From Solirhodobacter olei (GTDB lineage Bacteria > Pseudomonadota > Alphaproteobacteria > Rhodobacterales > Rhodobacteraceae), in assembly GCF_004010155.1 (NCBI RefSeq), contig NZ_RRYH01000002.1:372001-436000 (forward strand): a stretch of 64,000 bases of DNA, written 5' to 3'. Under the pieces are notes generated by a model. The model made no database searches and was not told the origin of the DNA. It worked only from the letters and a program-made list of their open reading frames with translations. The translations under genes and the position numbers were made by a program. Shown piece after piece: positions 23,808 to 32,737 of the stretch; the stretch's first letter is position 1; each line of letters begins with the position of its first letter.

Positions 23808-25604
23808 TCAGCCGCTTGGCTCTTCGGAGACATAGGTACCGGGCGCCCGCGCGAGGATCCTGTGATCCGAATCGCCCGGTTGACGCGGGGGAACCTTCGC
23901 CCCCGACTGCCGCGTGAGCCAGCCGCCCCAATGCGGCCACCAGGAGCCGGGGCAGGCCTCCGCCCCCTCGCGCCAGCTGTCGGGATCGGTGAGCTCGGCG
24001 CCGGGGTTCACGTAATGGCCGTATTTCACCTTGGTCGGCGGGTTGACGATGCCCGCTATATGGCCGGACCCGGAGAGGATAAAGCTCTTGTCCTTCGCCC
24101 CCATCTGCCGGATGCCGTTGAAGCTCGACCGCCAGGCGGCGATGTGATCGGTCTCGCAGGCGATGGCGCAGAGCGGCACTGTGATGTCCTTCAGCGAGAC
24201 CTTCTGGCCCATCACCTGGAACGTGCCCTTGGCCAGTTCGTCGCGCTGGCAGAGGCCGCGGAGGTATTCCACCGCCATGCGGGCCGGAAGGTTGGTGCCG
24301 TCGCCGTTCCAGTAGAGCAGATCGAAGGCCGGCGGCGCCTCGCCCATCATGTAGCTCTTGATTGCCGGCTGGTAGATCAGGTCGTTCGAGCGCAGGAAGG
24401 AGAAGGTGCGCGACATGAAGAAACTGTCGAGGATGCCGCTTTCGGTCACCTCGCGCTCGATCCCGTCGACGAAATCGTCGTCGAGGAACACCCCCACCTC
24501 GCCCTGATCCGAGAAATCCGTGAGCGTGGTGAAGAAGGTGGCCGACTTCACCCAGTCGAGCTTTTTCTTCTTCATGTAACCGAGGGTGAGCGAGAGGGTG
24601 GTGCCGGCGATGCAGTAGCCCACGACATTGACCTTCGGGACGTCGCAGATCCTGCGCACCTCCTCCATCGCCGTCAGGTAACCCTCGCGGATGTAGTCGT
24701 CCAAGCCGGTGTCGCGGTAGGAGGGGTCGGGGTTCTTCCAGCTTACCACGAAGAGGGTGAAGCCCTGGTCGACGATCCACTTGATCAGGCTGTTCTGCGG
24801 CTTCAGGTCGAGGATGTAGAACTTGTTGATCCAGGGCGGGAAGATGATCAGCGGGGTCTTGTGGACGGTCTCGGTGGTCGGCGCGTACTGGATCAGCTCC
24901 ATCATCCGGTTGCGGTAGACCACCGCGCCGGGCGTGGTGCCGAGGTTCTCGCCCACCTTGAAGGCATCCTTGTCGGCAAGCGTCACCAGAAGGTCGCCGC
25001 GATTGACCTCGAGGTCCCGCACGAGGTTTTCCAGCCCCTGCACCAGCGAGGCGCCGTCCGTCTCCACCGCGCGTTCCAGGGCATCGGGGTTCAGCGCGAG
25101 GAAGTTCGTCGGGGCCATCATGTCGATGATCTGGCGGGCGAAGTAATCCACCCGCTTCTTCTCGCGCGCGTCGAGATGGGTCATGCCGGCGATCGCGGCC
25201 TCCATCGCCTCGACGCTGAAGAGGTACTGCTGCTTGACGAAGTTGAAATAGGGATGCGTGTCCCAGAGCGGGTTGGAGAAGCGGCGGTCCTTCGGGCCGC
25301 GATCCTCCGGCGGCTCCAGCTTGCCCTGGGCGAACATCTGCTGGGCCTCGACGTAATGCTTCAGCGCCTTGCCCCAGTAGGCGACCTGGGCCTCGAGGAT
25401 GGTGCCGGGGTTCTGCATCATCTCGGCGAAATAGGCGGTGGCGGCTTTCATGTAGAAATCCTGCCCCGGGGCCTGGAGGCTGGGATCAATCGCGCGCTTC
25501 TGGGCCATCGCGGCGACAAGGCGCTGCGAGAGCTCCTCCATCTTGGCGAGATTTGCGTTCAGCCTGTCGAGCTTGGCCTCTACGACGTCTTGCTCAGTTG
25601 TCAT
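23808..25604 (-). CDS. phaC: Class I poly(3-hydroxyalkanoate) synthase
   Basis: 598-residue polymerase that joins 3-hydroxybutyryl-CoA units into PHB. The lipase-like box is GYCIAG with the nucleophile Cys331, and the catalytic partners are Asp486 (ETDHIAAW) and His515 (GSGHIAGIVNPP). The spacing is the same as in the class I enzyme of Cupriavidus. No phaE is present, as expected for class I. The N-terminal domain of about 200 residues is variable in the family. An AGAGAGGATTTG element lies before the ATG. It is divergent from phaZ with 86 bp between starts, so both promoters share that gap. Confidence 0.97.
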   Translation of the reverse strand: MTTEQDVVEAKLDRLNANLAKMEELSQRLVAAMAQKRAIDPSLQAPGQDFYMKAATAYFAEMMQNPGTILEAQVAYWGKALKHYVEAQQMFAQGKLEPPEDRGPKDRRFSNPLWDTHPYFNFVKQQYLFSVEAMEAAIAGMTHLDAREKKRVDYFARQIIDMMAPTNFLALNPDALERAVETDGASLVQGLENLVRDLEVNRGDLLVTLADKDAFKVGENLGTTPGAVVYRNRMMELIQYAPTTETVHKTPLIIFPPWINKFYILDLKPQNSLIKWIVDQGFTLFVVSWKNPDPSYRDTGLDDYIREGYLTAMEEVRRICDVPKVNVVGYCIAGTTLSLTLGYMKKKKLDWVKSATFFTTLTDFSDQGEVGVFLDDDFVDGIEREVTESGILDSFFMSRTFSFLRSNDLIYQPAIKSYMMGEAPPAFDLLYWNGDGTNLPARMAVEYLRGLCQRDELAKGTFQVMGQKVSLKDITVPLCAIACETDHIAAWRSSFNGIRQMGAKDKSFILSGSGHIAGIVNPPTKVKYGHYVNPGAELTDPDSWREGAEACPGSWWPHWGGWLTRQSGAKVPPRQPGDSDHRILARAPGTYVSEEPSG

Positions 25605-25690
25605 GCTAACAAATCCTCTCTATTTATCAGCATAACGTCGCCCATCGGGGGGTAAAGCGACGAATTGGGACTCGCCCGAAAGGATACGAC

Positions 25691-26959
25691 GTGAAGAACA
25701 TGGCCACCTACGACCTCATGGAGGCCGCCCGGAACACCAATGAATGGCTGGGCGCCTCGGCGCGGGCCTTCGCCTCCTACCCTGTCTGGGGCATGGTGCC
25801 GCATCCGTTCTTCAAGACGCTCTCCGCCTGGGGCCGGATCACCGAGCGCAGCTTCGCGCGGATGGTGATCAAGCCCGACTGGGGCATCACCACGATGACC
25901 GGCGAGGACGGGCGCGATGCCGTCGTCTCGGTCGAGACGCTGGTGGAGCGGCCCTTCGGCGACCTGATCCATTTCAAGGTCCATGGCCGGCGGCCGAAGT
26001 CGCGGCGGATCCTGCTGGTTGCGCCGATGTCGGGCCATCACGCGACTCTCCTGCGGTCAACCGTGGTGAGCCTCCTGCCGGATTGCGAAGTCTACGTGAC
26101 GGATTGGCGAAACGCCCGCGACATTCCGGTCTCCGACGGCAAGTTCGATGTCGAGGATTACACGCTCTACCTCGTCGAGTTCATGCGCTTCCTGGGGCCC
26201 GACACCAACGTGATCGCGGTCTGCCAGCCGGCGCCGCTGACGCTTGCCGCCACCGCCTATCTGGCGGAGGAGGAGCCGAAGGCACAGCCGCGCACGCTGA
26301 CGCTGATCGGCGGGCCGATCGACCCGGACGCGGCGCCGACCGAGGTGACCGACTTCGGCCGCGCCATCACCATGGGGCAGCTCGAGCATCTCGCGATCCA
26401 GCGGGTGGGCTTCAAGTACCGCGGTGCGGGGCGGCTGGTCTATCCCGGGCTGATGCAGCTCGCCTCGTTCATCTCGATGAACGCGGACCGGCATGCGCAG
26501 GCCTTCTTCGACCAGGTCATCCGCTCGGCCAAGGGCGAGGCGTCCGACCACGACGCGCACAACCGCTTCTACGACGAATACCTTTCCGTGATGGACATGA
26601 CGGCGGAGTTCTACCTGTCGACGGTCGAGCGGATCTTCAAGAACCGCGAGGTGGCGAAGAACGAGTTCGTCGTGGCCGGCAAGCGCGTCGATATCGGCAA
26701 GATCACCCAGGTTGCGGTGAAGACGGTCGAGGGCGCGAATGACGACATCTCGGCCCCGGGGCAATGCGTGGCGGCGCTCGATCTCTGCACCGGGCTGCCG
26801 GATGAGAAGAAGGCGAGCCATCTGGAGCCCGGCGCGGGCCATTACGGCATCTTCGCCGGCAAGTCCTGGCGGCAGAACATCCGGCCGCTGGTGCTGGAGT
26901 TCATCGACAGCCATGGCGGCAACCAGCCGCCGCGGTCGCTGAGCGTGGTTTCGGCCTGA
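25691..26959 (+). CDS. phaZ: Intracellular PHB depolymerase
   Basis: 422-residue alpha/beta hydrolase that degrades stored amorphous PHB. As in the Cupriavidus PhaZ1 type, the nucleophile is a Cys in a relaxed lipase box: AVCQPAPL with Cys178. YDLMEAARNTNEWLGASARA at the N-terminus and EPGAGHYGIFAGKSWRQNI with the catalytic His near the C-terminus match the family. The GTG at 25691 is chosen because AAAGGA sits 7 bases before it; an ATG at 25700 is the alternative. It is divergent from phaC, so synthesis and mobilisation genes share one control region. Confidence 0.96.
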   Translation: MKNMATYDLMEAARNTNEWLGASARAFASYPVWGMVPHPFFKTLSAWGRITERSFARMVIKPDWGITTMTGEDGRDAVVSVETLVERPFGDLIHFKVHGRRPKSRRILLVAPMSGHHATLLRSTVVSLLPDCEVYVTDWRNARDIPVSDGKFDVEDYTLYLVEFMRFLGPDTNVIAVCQPAPLTLAATAYLAEEEPKAQPRTLTLIGGPIDPDAAPTEVTDFGRAITMGQLEHLAIQRVGFKYRGAGRLVYPGLMQLASFISMNADRHAQAFFDQVIRSAKGEASDHDAHNRFYDEYLSVMDMTAEFYLSTVERIFKNREVAKNEFVVAGKRVDIGKITQVAVKTVEGANDDISAPGQCVAALDLCTGLPDEKKASHLEPGAGHYGIFAGKSWRQNIRPLVLEFIDSHGGNQPPRSLSVVSA

Positions 26960-26983
26960 GCGGCGGGATGCGGCGCTGGGTGT

Positions 26984-27009
26984 GGTGCGCAATGAATGCG
27001 CACCCTACG
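26984..27009 (+). repeat. 26-bp palindromic dispersed repeat, copy 2
   Basis: Same 26 bases as at 23101. It lies 24 bp after the phaZ stop and before the convergent hydrolase gene; the remaining 165 bp to that gene show no other feature I can support. Confidence 0.85.
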
Positions 27010-27173
27010 CGGGCGGCGAATTCACATGGAAGGGCCTGAGCAGGGCGAGCGCCTGCCCGCGGGGTGGCGCGTCGAGGCTGGCGGGCATCGCCATTTATGG
27101 TGGCCAGGGACCGCCTGAGTTCGAGCTTTGCGCGGGACGAACGTTGGCGGGCCCAGCTTCGAGCCAGTCGACC

Positions 27174-27896
27174 CTACCGCTTCGTCACACGCAGGTAGAG
27201 CGGCGCGGCGAGCCAGTCGTCGATGGCGGCGGTGACGGCCTCGGGCTGTTCGACGCTTGGCAGGTGGCCCGCGCCCTCGATCGCCACCAGACGGCCGTAG
27301 GGCAACATCTCGGCCACGAATTCGTGCCGGCGGAGCGGCGTCGACGGGTCGGCGCTGCCGCCGATCACCACCGCCGGCAGCATCGCCGTCCGCAGCCCCT
27401 TCTGCTGATCGGGCCGGCGCTGCATCGCACGGCACTGGCGGACGTAGACCCCCTCGCCCAGCGTCAGCGCCATGTCGCGGATCATCGCCACGACGTCCGG
27501 CCGCCCCGGCCCCTCGGCCAGCAGCTCTGACGGCAGGTCCTGGGCGACCATCTCGGCCAGCCGGCCGACCTGGGCGCCGATGATGCGCTCTTCGCGGGCG
27601 GCGGCGGCCTGGGGGGTCTCTGCCTGCACCGAGAGCGCGATCAGCGCGATGCGGGTCACCCGCTCCGGCGCGCGGCGCAGGATTTCCAGCGCGACATTGC
27701 CGCCCATGCCCTGCCCCGCCAGCGCGAAGCGTTCGGGCAGCGCGGGCAGGATCGCGGCGGCCATCTCCTCGATCGTGGCGCCCTCGAGGGGCGACGCCAC
27801 CATCACCGGGCGCTCGGAGGAAAGCGCGATCATCTGGTGCCAGAACACCCGGGCGTCGCACATCATTCCCGGTATCAGCACCAGCGGCTCGGCCAT
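27174..27896 (-). CDS. Alpha/beta-fold hydrolase homologue lacking the nucleophile Ser
   Basis: 240-residue protein of the alpha/beta hydrolase fold. It begins PLVLIPGMMCDARVF, with the oxyanion region as in related esterases, and ends with an intact Asp (GGSADPSTP) and His (GAGHLPSVEQ). At the nucleophile elbow, where the family has G-x-S-x-G, it reads GQGMGG at 61-66, so the Ser is Gly63. The codon is GGC and the frame around it is undisturbed. Either the protein is no longer a hydrolase or it uses another mechanism. GAGGGGAAGTGG precedes the ATG at 27896. It is in the same direction as the next hydrolase gene, 86 bp apart. Confidence 0.82.
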   Translation of the reverse strand: MAEPLVLIPGMMCDARVFWHQMIALSSERPVMVASPLEGATIEEMAAAILPALPERFALAGQGMGGNVALEILRRAPERVTRIALIALSVQAETPQAAAAREERIIGAQVGRLAEMVAQDLPSELLAEGPGRPDVVAMIRDMALTLGEGVYVRQCRAMQRRPDQQKGLRTAMLPAVVIGGSADPSTPLRRHEFVAEMLPYGRLVAIEGAGHLPSVEQPEAVTAAIDDWLAAPLYLRVTKR

Positions 27897-27982
27897 CCAC
27901 TTCCCCTCGGAGGTTTTCGGGAACTCTCCGGGCCGGAGCGGCAAAAATCAAGCCATGGGAAGCAATTACAGCGGGGCGTTGC

Positions 27983-28729
27983 TCAACCCGCGCGGGCGAG
28001 GACCTCCTCTATCGCGCGCTCGATCAGCGAAAGGCAGTCCGGGGTCGAAAAGCGGTGATCGGCGCCCTTGACCAGTGTCAGGCGGATGTCCGCCCCCTCG
28101 GCGTGGTCAAGAAGCCTGAGCGCGACGGAGACCGGCACATCGGTATCGGCCGTGCCCTGCAGGAGGCGGACCGGGAAGGGCAAGGCGAGCGGCTGACGCA
28201 GGACCAGCCGGTCGCGGCCCTCCTCGATCAGGCGGCGGGTGATGACGTAGGGTTCCTCCGAATAGTCGGAGGGCAGCGCGAGGCGGCCGTCGCGCAGGAG
28301 CGTTGCGCGCTCCTCCTCCGAAAAGCCGGCCCACATCGAATCCTCGGTGAAATCGGGGGCTGCGGCGACGCCGACGAGGCCCGCCACGCGGTCTGGCATC
28401 GCGCGGGCGGTCAGAAGCGAGATCCAGCCACCCATGGAGGAGCCGACGAGGACCTGCGGCCCCTCGGTCAGGGCCGAGATCGCGGCGGCGGCATCCTCGG
28501 CCCAGTCGCCGATGGCGCCTTCCTCGAACGCGCCGGAGGAGGAGCCGTGGCCGGAATAGTCGAAGCGCAGGAAGGCGCGGCCGGTGCGCGCGGCGAAGGC
28601 GTCGAGATGGGCGGCCTTGGTGCCCTCCATGTCGGACTTGAAGCCGCCGAGAAAGACCACGCCCGGCCCCTGCCCCGCCCTTTGACGATAGGCGATCCGG
28701 CGGCCCTGGGGCGTTTCAAGATGGTCCAT
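27983..28729 (-). CDS. Alpha/beta hydrolase, ABHD10-like
   Basis: 248-residue serine hydrolase. The nucleophile elbow is GSSMGG with Ser98, and VVFLGGFKSDMEGTKA with RFDYSGHGSS matches the group related to mammalian ABHD10, a thioesterase/glucuronide esterase. The catalytic Asp (GTADTDVP) and His (GADHRFS) are present. GGAGGACAGC precedes the ATG at 28729. It is divergent from the aldolase gene. The substrate is unknown. Confidence 0.88.
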   Translation of the reverse strand: MDHLETPQGRRIAYRQRAGQGPGVVFLGGFKSDMEGTKAAHLDAFAARTGRAFLRFDYSGHGSSSGAFEEGAIGDWAEDAAAAISALTEGPQVLVGSSMGGWISLLTARAMPDRVAGLVGVAAAPDFTEDSMWAGFSEEERATLLRDGRLALPSDYSEEPYVITRRLIEEGRDRLVLRQPLALPFPVRLLQGTADTDVPVSVALRLLDHAEGADIRLTLVKGADHRFSTPDCLSLIERAIEEVLARAG

Positions 28730-28851
28730 GCTGTCCTCCACTCGCTTCCATAAGCCGCGGCGCCGGCCCGCGCATCTGCGCGCATCACGCTTGCCAGCCC
28801 GCCTTCCGCTTCATAAACCGGCTGCGGCCCACCGCAACACGAGGAACGGAA

Positions 28852-29781
28852 ATGAGAGCGACCCGGACCGTCCAGAAGATCCTGAGCCATTACGAGGGCG
28901 AGACGCCCGGCGTGAAGGCGAACCTCTGCCGGATGCTGATGAACGGCAAGCTTGCCGGCACCGGCAAGATGATCATCCTGCCCGTCGACCAGGGCTTCGA
29001 ACATGGCCCCGCGCGCAGCTTCGCGGCGAACCCGGCGGCCTATGACCCGCATTACCACTACCAGCTGGCCATCGACGCGGGGCTCAACGCCTATGCCGCG
29101 CCCCTGGGGATGATCGAGGCCGGGGCGGATACCTACGCCGGCCAGATCCCGACGATCCTGAAGGTGAACTCCGCCAATTCGCTGATGAGCGAGACGGCGG
29201 GCAAGAACCAGGCGATCACCGGCTCGGTCGACGACGCGCTGCGGCTCGGCTGCGCCGCCATCGGCTTCACCATCTATCCCGGCTCGGACGCGCAGCTCGG
29301 CATGTACGAGGAGATCTCGGCCATGCGCGAGGAGGCGGCGGCGAAGGGCGTGGCGACGGTCATCTGGTCCTATCCGCGCGGCGAAGGCGTGACCAAGGAC
29401 GGCGAGACGGCGATCGACGTGGCGGCCTATGCGGCGCAGATCGCGGCGCTTCTGGGTGCGCATGTCATCAAGATCAAGCTTTCCACCGATCACCTGATGC
29501 TGCCGGAGGCGAAGAAGGTCTACGAGGCGCAGCAGATCGACGTCTCGACCCAGGCGAAGCGCGTGGCGCATTGCATGCAGGCGGCCTTCAACGGGCGGCG
29601 GATCGTGATCTTCTCCGGCGGGGCCAAGAAGGGCGCGGATTCGGTCTATGACGACGCGCGGGCGATCCGGGACGGCGGAGGGAACGGCTCCATCATCGGG
29701 CGGAACTCGTTCCAGAGGCCGCGTGCGGAGGCGCTGGAGATGCTCGGCAAGCTCGTCGACATCTACAAGGGCAAGGCGTGA
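28852..29781 (+). CDS. Class I fructose-bisphosphate aldolase (DhnA/FbaB type)
   Basis: 309-residue Schiff-base aldolase of the archaeal/DhnA type that splits fructose-1,6-bisphosphate in glycolysis or makes it in gluconeogenesis. MIILPVDQGFEHGPARSF, the GFTIYPGSDAQ strand and the Schiff-base region HVIKIKLSTD (Lys207/Lys209) are present, with the phosphate-binding FSGGAKKG and GGGNGSIIGRNSFQR near the end. Length fits. The stop overlaps the GTG of the next gene (GTGA), so the two are translationally coupled. Confidence 0.93.
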   Translation: MRATRTVQKILSHYEGETPGVKANLCRMLMNGKLAGTGKMIILPVDQGFEHGPARSFAANPAAYDPHYHYQLAIDAGLNAYAAPLGMIEAGADTYAGQIPTILKVNSANSLMSETAGKNQAITGSVDDALRLGCAAIGFTIYPGSDAQLGMYEEISAMREEAAAKGVATVIWSYPRGEGVTKDGETAIDVAAYAAQIAALLGAHVIKIKLSTDHLMLPEAKKVYEAQQIDVSTQAKRVAHCMQAAFNGRRIVIFSGGAKKGADSVYDDARAIRDGGGNGSIIGRNSFQRPRAEALEMLGKLVDIYKGKA

Positions 29782-30212
29782 GCGGGGCGCTCTCCGCCAC
29801 CTGGCCCGGCGGGGCGATGCGCTTCCTGGCGCTGCGCCTCTTGCCGGGCGAGGACCTGCGGGGGGCGCTTCAGGCCGCTTTCGCGGCCGAGCCGGAGGCG
29901 GCGGGGTTCGTCGCCGCCTGCGCCGGGAGCCTCGATCTGGCGCATCTGCGCTTTGCCGGGCGCGAGGGCGGAAGTGCCGTGCCGGGGCCGCTGGAGATCG
30001 TCTCGCTCTCGGGCAGCTTCAGCACCGAGGGGCCGCATCTGCACCTGACCGTCGCCGATGCCGAGGGCGCGGTGACGGGCGGCCATCTGCTGGAGGGCTC
30101 GCCGGTGCGAACCACGGCGGAGGTGGTGCTGGGGCTGGCCTCGGGCGTGGAGTTCCGGCGCGAGGCGGATGCGCGGACGGGGTATTCGGAGCTGTTCTTC
30201 GGGCGGGCCTGA
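29778..30212 (+). CDS. PPC (PCC/DUF296) domain protein
   Basis: 144-residue single-domain protein of the PPC family, known from plant AT-hook proteins and stand-alone bacterial trimeric forms. The signature reads SLSGSFSTEGPHLHLTVADA then GAVTGGHLLEG, followed by VRTTAEVVLG. No AT-hook is present, so DNA binding is not implied. The start GTG (29778) overlaps the aldolase stop by 4 bases. A bacterial function for this family is not established. Confidence 0.88.
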   Translation: MSGALSATWPGGAMRFLALRLLPGEDLRGALQAAFAAEPEAAGFVAACAGSLDLAHLRFAGREGGSAVPGPLEIVSLSGSFSTEGPHLHLTVADAEGAVTGGHLLEGSPVRTTAEVVLGLASGVEFRREADARTGYSELFFGRA

Positions 30213-30228
30213 GGCGGTCGCGGGGTAC

Positions 30229-30254
30229 GGTGCGCAATGAATGCGCACCCTACG
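30229..30254 (+). repeat. 26-bp palindromic dispersed repeat, copy 3
   Basis: Same 26 bases as at 23101. It lies 16 bp after the PPC gene stop and 12 bp before the inverted-repeat element at 30267. Confidence 0.85.
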
Positions 30255-30266
30255 CGGTGAAAAAGG

Positions 30267-30398
30267 GCCAGCGCCCGTCCGCGGGTGGGCGCTTGCTGCT
30301 CGGCGGATCTGTCCGTTTATGGTTTCATCGCCCCCTTCGCCGCGACCGATTGCCGTCTCACCAGAAGCGCCCATCCGTCCGGGCGGACGGGCGCTGGC
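30267..30398. repeat. 132-bp element with 16-bp perfect terminal inverted repeats (MITE/BIME-like)
   Basis: GCCAGCGCCCGTCCGC at 30267-30282 is repeated inverted at 30383-30398. Inside these, GGTGGGCGCTT (30284-30294) is matched by AAGCGCCCATCC (30365-30376), so the inverted arms extend to nearly 30 bases with one small insertion. The centre, about 70 bp, codes for nothing recognisable. The outer arm is the same as the REP-like unit at 3854, and the bases after the right end also resemble that copy. No target-site duplication is evident. Confidence 0.72.
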
Positions 30399-30445
30399 CC
30401 GGCGGGCTGCGCCCGCTGTTTCGGGCCGGGGGTTTCGTTGGCGGC

Positions 30446-30940
30446 TCAGGCCGGCAGGTCGTGGCTGGCGGGGTCGAGCCCCAGGATGGTGCAGATGCCC
30501 CAGACCGCCAGCCGGTGATCCTCGCGCTGCGGCAGGCCGGAAACGGTGAGGCAGGCCACGACCCCGGTGCCGCGTACCCGGATCGGGAAGCCGCCGCCAT
30601 GCGACGCGTATTCGGCCGGCGCGAGGCCGCTGTCGCCGCCGAGCGCCCTGCCCTTGGCCTCCAGGTCCCGCCCGAAGCCGTAGGAGGAGCGGTGGGTGCG
30701 CAGCACGAGGTTCGACTTGCGGCGGATCCATTCGGCATTGTCGGGCGCGGTGCCGGGCATGGTGGCCGCGAAAAGCGGCCGCGCCGCGGTGCGGATGTCG
30801 ATCGCGCAGGGGGTGGCACGGCGGGCGGCCTCGTCCCGGATCAGGCAGCCGAGGGCAAAGGCCGTGTCCTCGTCGAAGCTCTCGAAGGTGAGGGCCGCTT
30901 CCTGCGCGGCGATGGCGGCGATGTCGTTTTCGAGGCTCAT
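30446..30940 (-). CDS. UPF0303 family protein (GlcG/HbpS-like fold)
   Basis: 164-residue protein of the UPF0303 family, whose fold is shared with GlcG/HbpS haem-binding domains. FALGCLIRDEAARRATPCAIDI, RRKSNLVLRTHRSSYGFG and EYASHGGGFPIRVRGTGVVACLTVSGLPQREDH match the family well, with the final segment the most conserved. No enzymatic residues are established. It runs in the same direction as the AidB-like gene upstream, with 41 bp between them, so the two may be co-transcribed. Confidence 0.85.
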   Translation of the reverse strand: MSLENDIAAIAAQEAALTFESFDEDTAFALGCLIRDEAARRATPCAIDIRTAARPLFAATMPGTAPDNAEWIRRKSNLVLRTHRSSYGFGRDLEAKGRALGGDSGLAPAEYASHGGGFPIRVRGTGVVACLTVSGLPQREDHRLAVWGICTILGLDPASHDLPA

Positions 30941-30981
30941 GGCGAGATCCTGGTCGGGGAGGGTTCGGGCGGCACCATGCC

Positions 30982-32616
30982 TCAGCCGAGCCCGGCGGTC
31001 GAGGGGCCGAGGCGCGCGAGCAGCGCCCGGGTGTCTAGGCCCATCGTGCTGCCGGGGGTGCGGCCGCCCTCGCGGGCGAGGCGCGTCGCGGCGTAGCCGT
31101 CGGCCACGGCGGCGGGGGCAAGGCGGATCAGCGTGGCCGCGGTCAGCAGCGTGGCGAGGCTTTCGGCGAACCAGCGTGCCTCCGCCTCGGCCGGGGGGCC
31201 GGGCCAGCGGGCGCGGTGGGCGGCAAGGGCCGCGTCGTAGCGGCGGTCGGCGCCCTTCGCGGCGTCAAGCTCTGCGTCGACGGCGGCCACGGCGGCGGGT
31301 TCCTTCGCCACCGTGCGCAGGATGTCGAGGCAGATGACATTGCCCGACCCCTCCCAGATGCCGTTCAGCGGCGCCTCGCGGTAGAGCCAGGGCATGGCGG
31401 TATCCTCGACGTAGCCCATGCCGCCCATGACCTCCATCGCCTCCACCGCGACCAGCGGGCAGAGCTTGTTCGACAGGTATTTCGCCAGCGCCACGGCGAG
31501 ACGGGCGAAGGCGCGGGCCCCGGGCGCGGGATCGTCGAAGGCCGCCGCGACGCGCAGGCCGAGGGCCGTCGCGCCTTCCCAATCGAGCGCGAGATCGGCG
31601 AGGACGGCGGCCATCAGCGGCTGGTCGATCAGCCGACGCTGGAAGGCGGTGCGATGGCTGGCCCAGTGATGCGCCTCGGTCAGTGCGGCCCGCATCAGGC
31701 CCGCCGGCGCCATGGCAGTGTCGAGGCGGGTGTGGTGGACCATCTCGATGATCGTCCGCACCCCCTGCCCCTCCTCGCCCAGCCGATAGGCCAGCGCCCG
31801 GTCGTATTCGATCTCGGCAGAGGCATTGGCGCGGTTGCCGAGCTTGTCCTTCAGCCGCATCAGGCGGATCGCGTTGCGTTCGCTCTCCAGCCAGCGCGGG
31901 ACGAGGAAGCAGGTCAGCCCGCCGGGGGCCTGCGCAAGGGTCAGGAAGCCGTCGGACATCGGCGCGGAGCAGAACCACTTGTGGCCGGTGAGCCGCCAGG
32001 CGCCATCGGCGGGTTCGGCGCGGGTCGCGTTGGCACGGACGTCGGAGCCGCCCTGCTTCTCCGTCATTGCCATGCCCAGGGTGGCGCCCTCCTTCCCTGC
32101 CAGGGGAGCGACGGCAGGGTCGTAGCGGCGGGAGATGAGCTTGGGGCGCCAGACCTCAGCGAGCGCCGGATCGGCGGCAAGGGCCGGGACCGCGGCATAG
32201 GTCATCGTCATCGGGCAGCAGGTGCCGGGCTCCACCTGGCTGTGGAGATAGACCAGCGCGGCATGGCTGACATGGCCGCCTGCGGCACCCGTCCAGGGCA
32301 GCGCGGCGTAGCCGGCGGACAGGCCTTCGGACATCAGCCGGTGATAGGCGGGGTGAAAGGCGACCTCGTCAAGCCGCCGTCCGCCGGCGTCGAACAGGCG
32401 CAGGTCGGGCGGCACGCGCATCGCCTCCCTCCCCGCCGCGCGCAGTTCCGCCGTGCCGAGCGCGCGGCCCCGGGCGGCCAGATGGCGCGCGTCACCGCCA
32501 AGGGCCCCGACCGCGGCGGAGAGCGCCGGATCGGCGGCCCAGAGATCGGCATCGCCCCGCGGGTCGGGCTGGTTCAGCACCTCGTGGCCGGAGAGGCGGG
32601 ATTGCGGTGGCAGCAT
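30982..32616 (-). CDS. aidB: AidB-like acyl-CoA dehydrogenase
   Basis: 544-residue flavoprotein of the acyl-CoA dehydrogenase superfamily, AidB branch. TLGMAMTEKQGGSDVRANATRA, HKWFCSAPMSDGFLTLAQ and MRLKDKLGNRANASAEIEYD match AidB, and the FAD region EAMEVMGGMGYVEDTAMPWLYREAPLNGIWEGSGNV is very typical. E. coli AidB is induced by alkylating agents and binds DNA through its C-terminal domain. The length here includes that domain, but its basic DNA-binding surface cannot be judged. No ada or alkB lies nearby, so the physiological role may differ. Confidence 0.88.
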   Translation of the reverse strand: MLPPQSRLSGHEVLNQPDPRGDADLWAADPALSAAVGALGGDARHLAARGRALGTAELRAAGREAMRVPPDLRLFDAGGRRLDEVAFHPAYHRLMSEGLSAGYAALPWTGAAGGHVSHAALVYLHSQVEPGTCCPMTMTYAAVPALAADPALAEVWRPKLISRRYDPAVAPLAGKEGATLGMAMTEKQGGSDVRANATRAEPADGAWRLTGHKWFCSAPMSDGFLTLAQAPGGLTCFLVPRWLESERNAIRLMRLKDKLGNRANASAEIEYDRALAYRLGEEGQGVRTIIEMVHHTRLDTAMAPAGLMRAALTEAHHWASHRTAFQRRLIDQPLMAAVLADLALDWEGATALGLRVAAAFDDPAPGARAFARLAVALAKYLSNKLCPLVAVEAMEVMGGMGYVEDTAMPWLYREAPLNGIWEGSGNVICLDILRTVAKEPAAVAAVDAELDAAKGADRRYDAALAAHRARWPGPPAEAEARWFAESLATLLTAATLIRLAPAAVADGYAATRLAREGGRTPGSTMGLDTRALLARLGPSTAGLG

Positions 32617-32737
32617 CGGCGGACTCCCTCAAATCCCCTATAATTTACGGGAAATTTGCGCGAAGGGGATTCACAAAGCGAATCGGCTGTGCGAGACTCC
32701 CCCTACCGACCCGCAAGAGGCCGGAACGAGGCAGAGC

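Noticed and set aside
28468-29571. Minus-strand open frame opposite the aldolase gene
   Set aside because: It overlaps two clear genes and has an Arg/His-rich composition typical of antisense shadows in GC-rich DNA.
23101-30254. Repeated 26-bp units as a CRISPR array
   Set aside because: Copies are kilobases apart with genes between them and one is inverted. There are no regular spacers and no cas genes.
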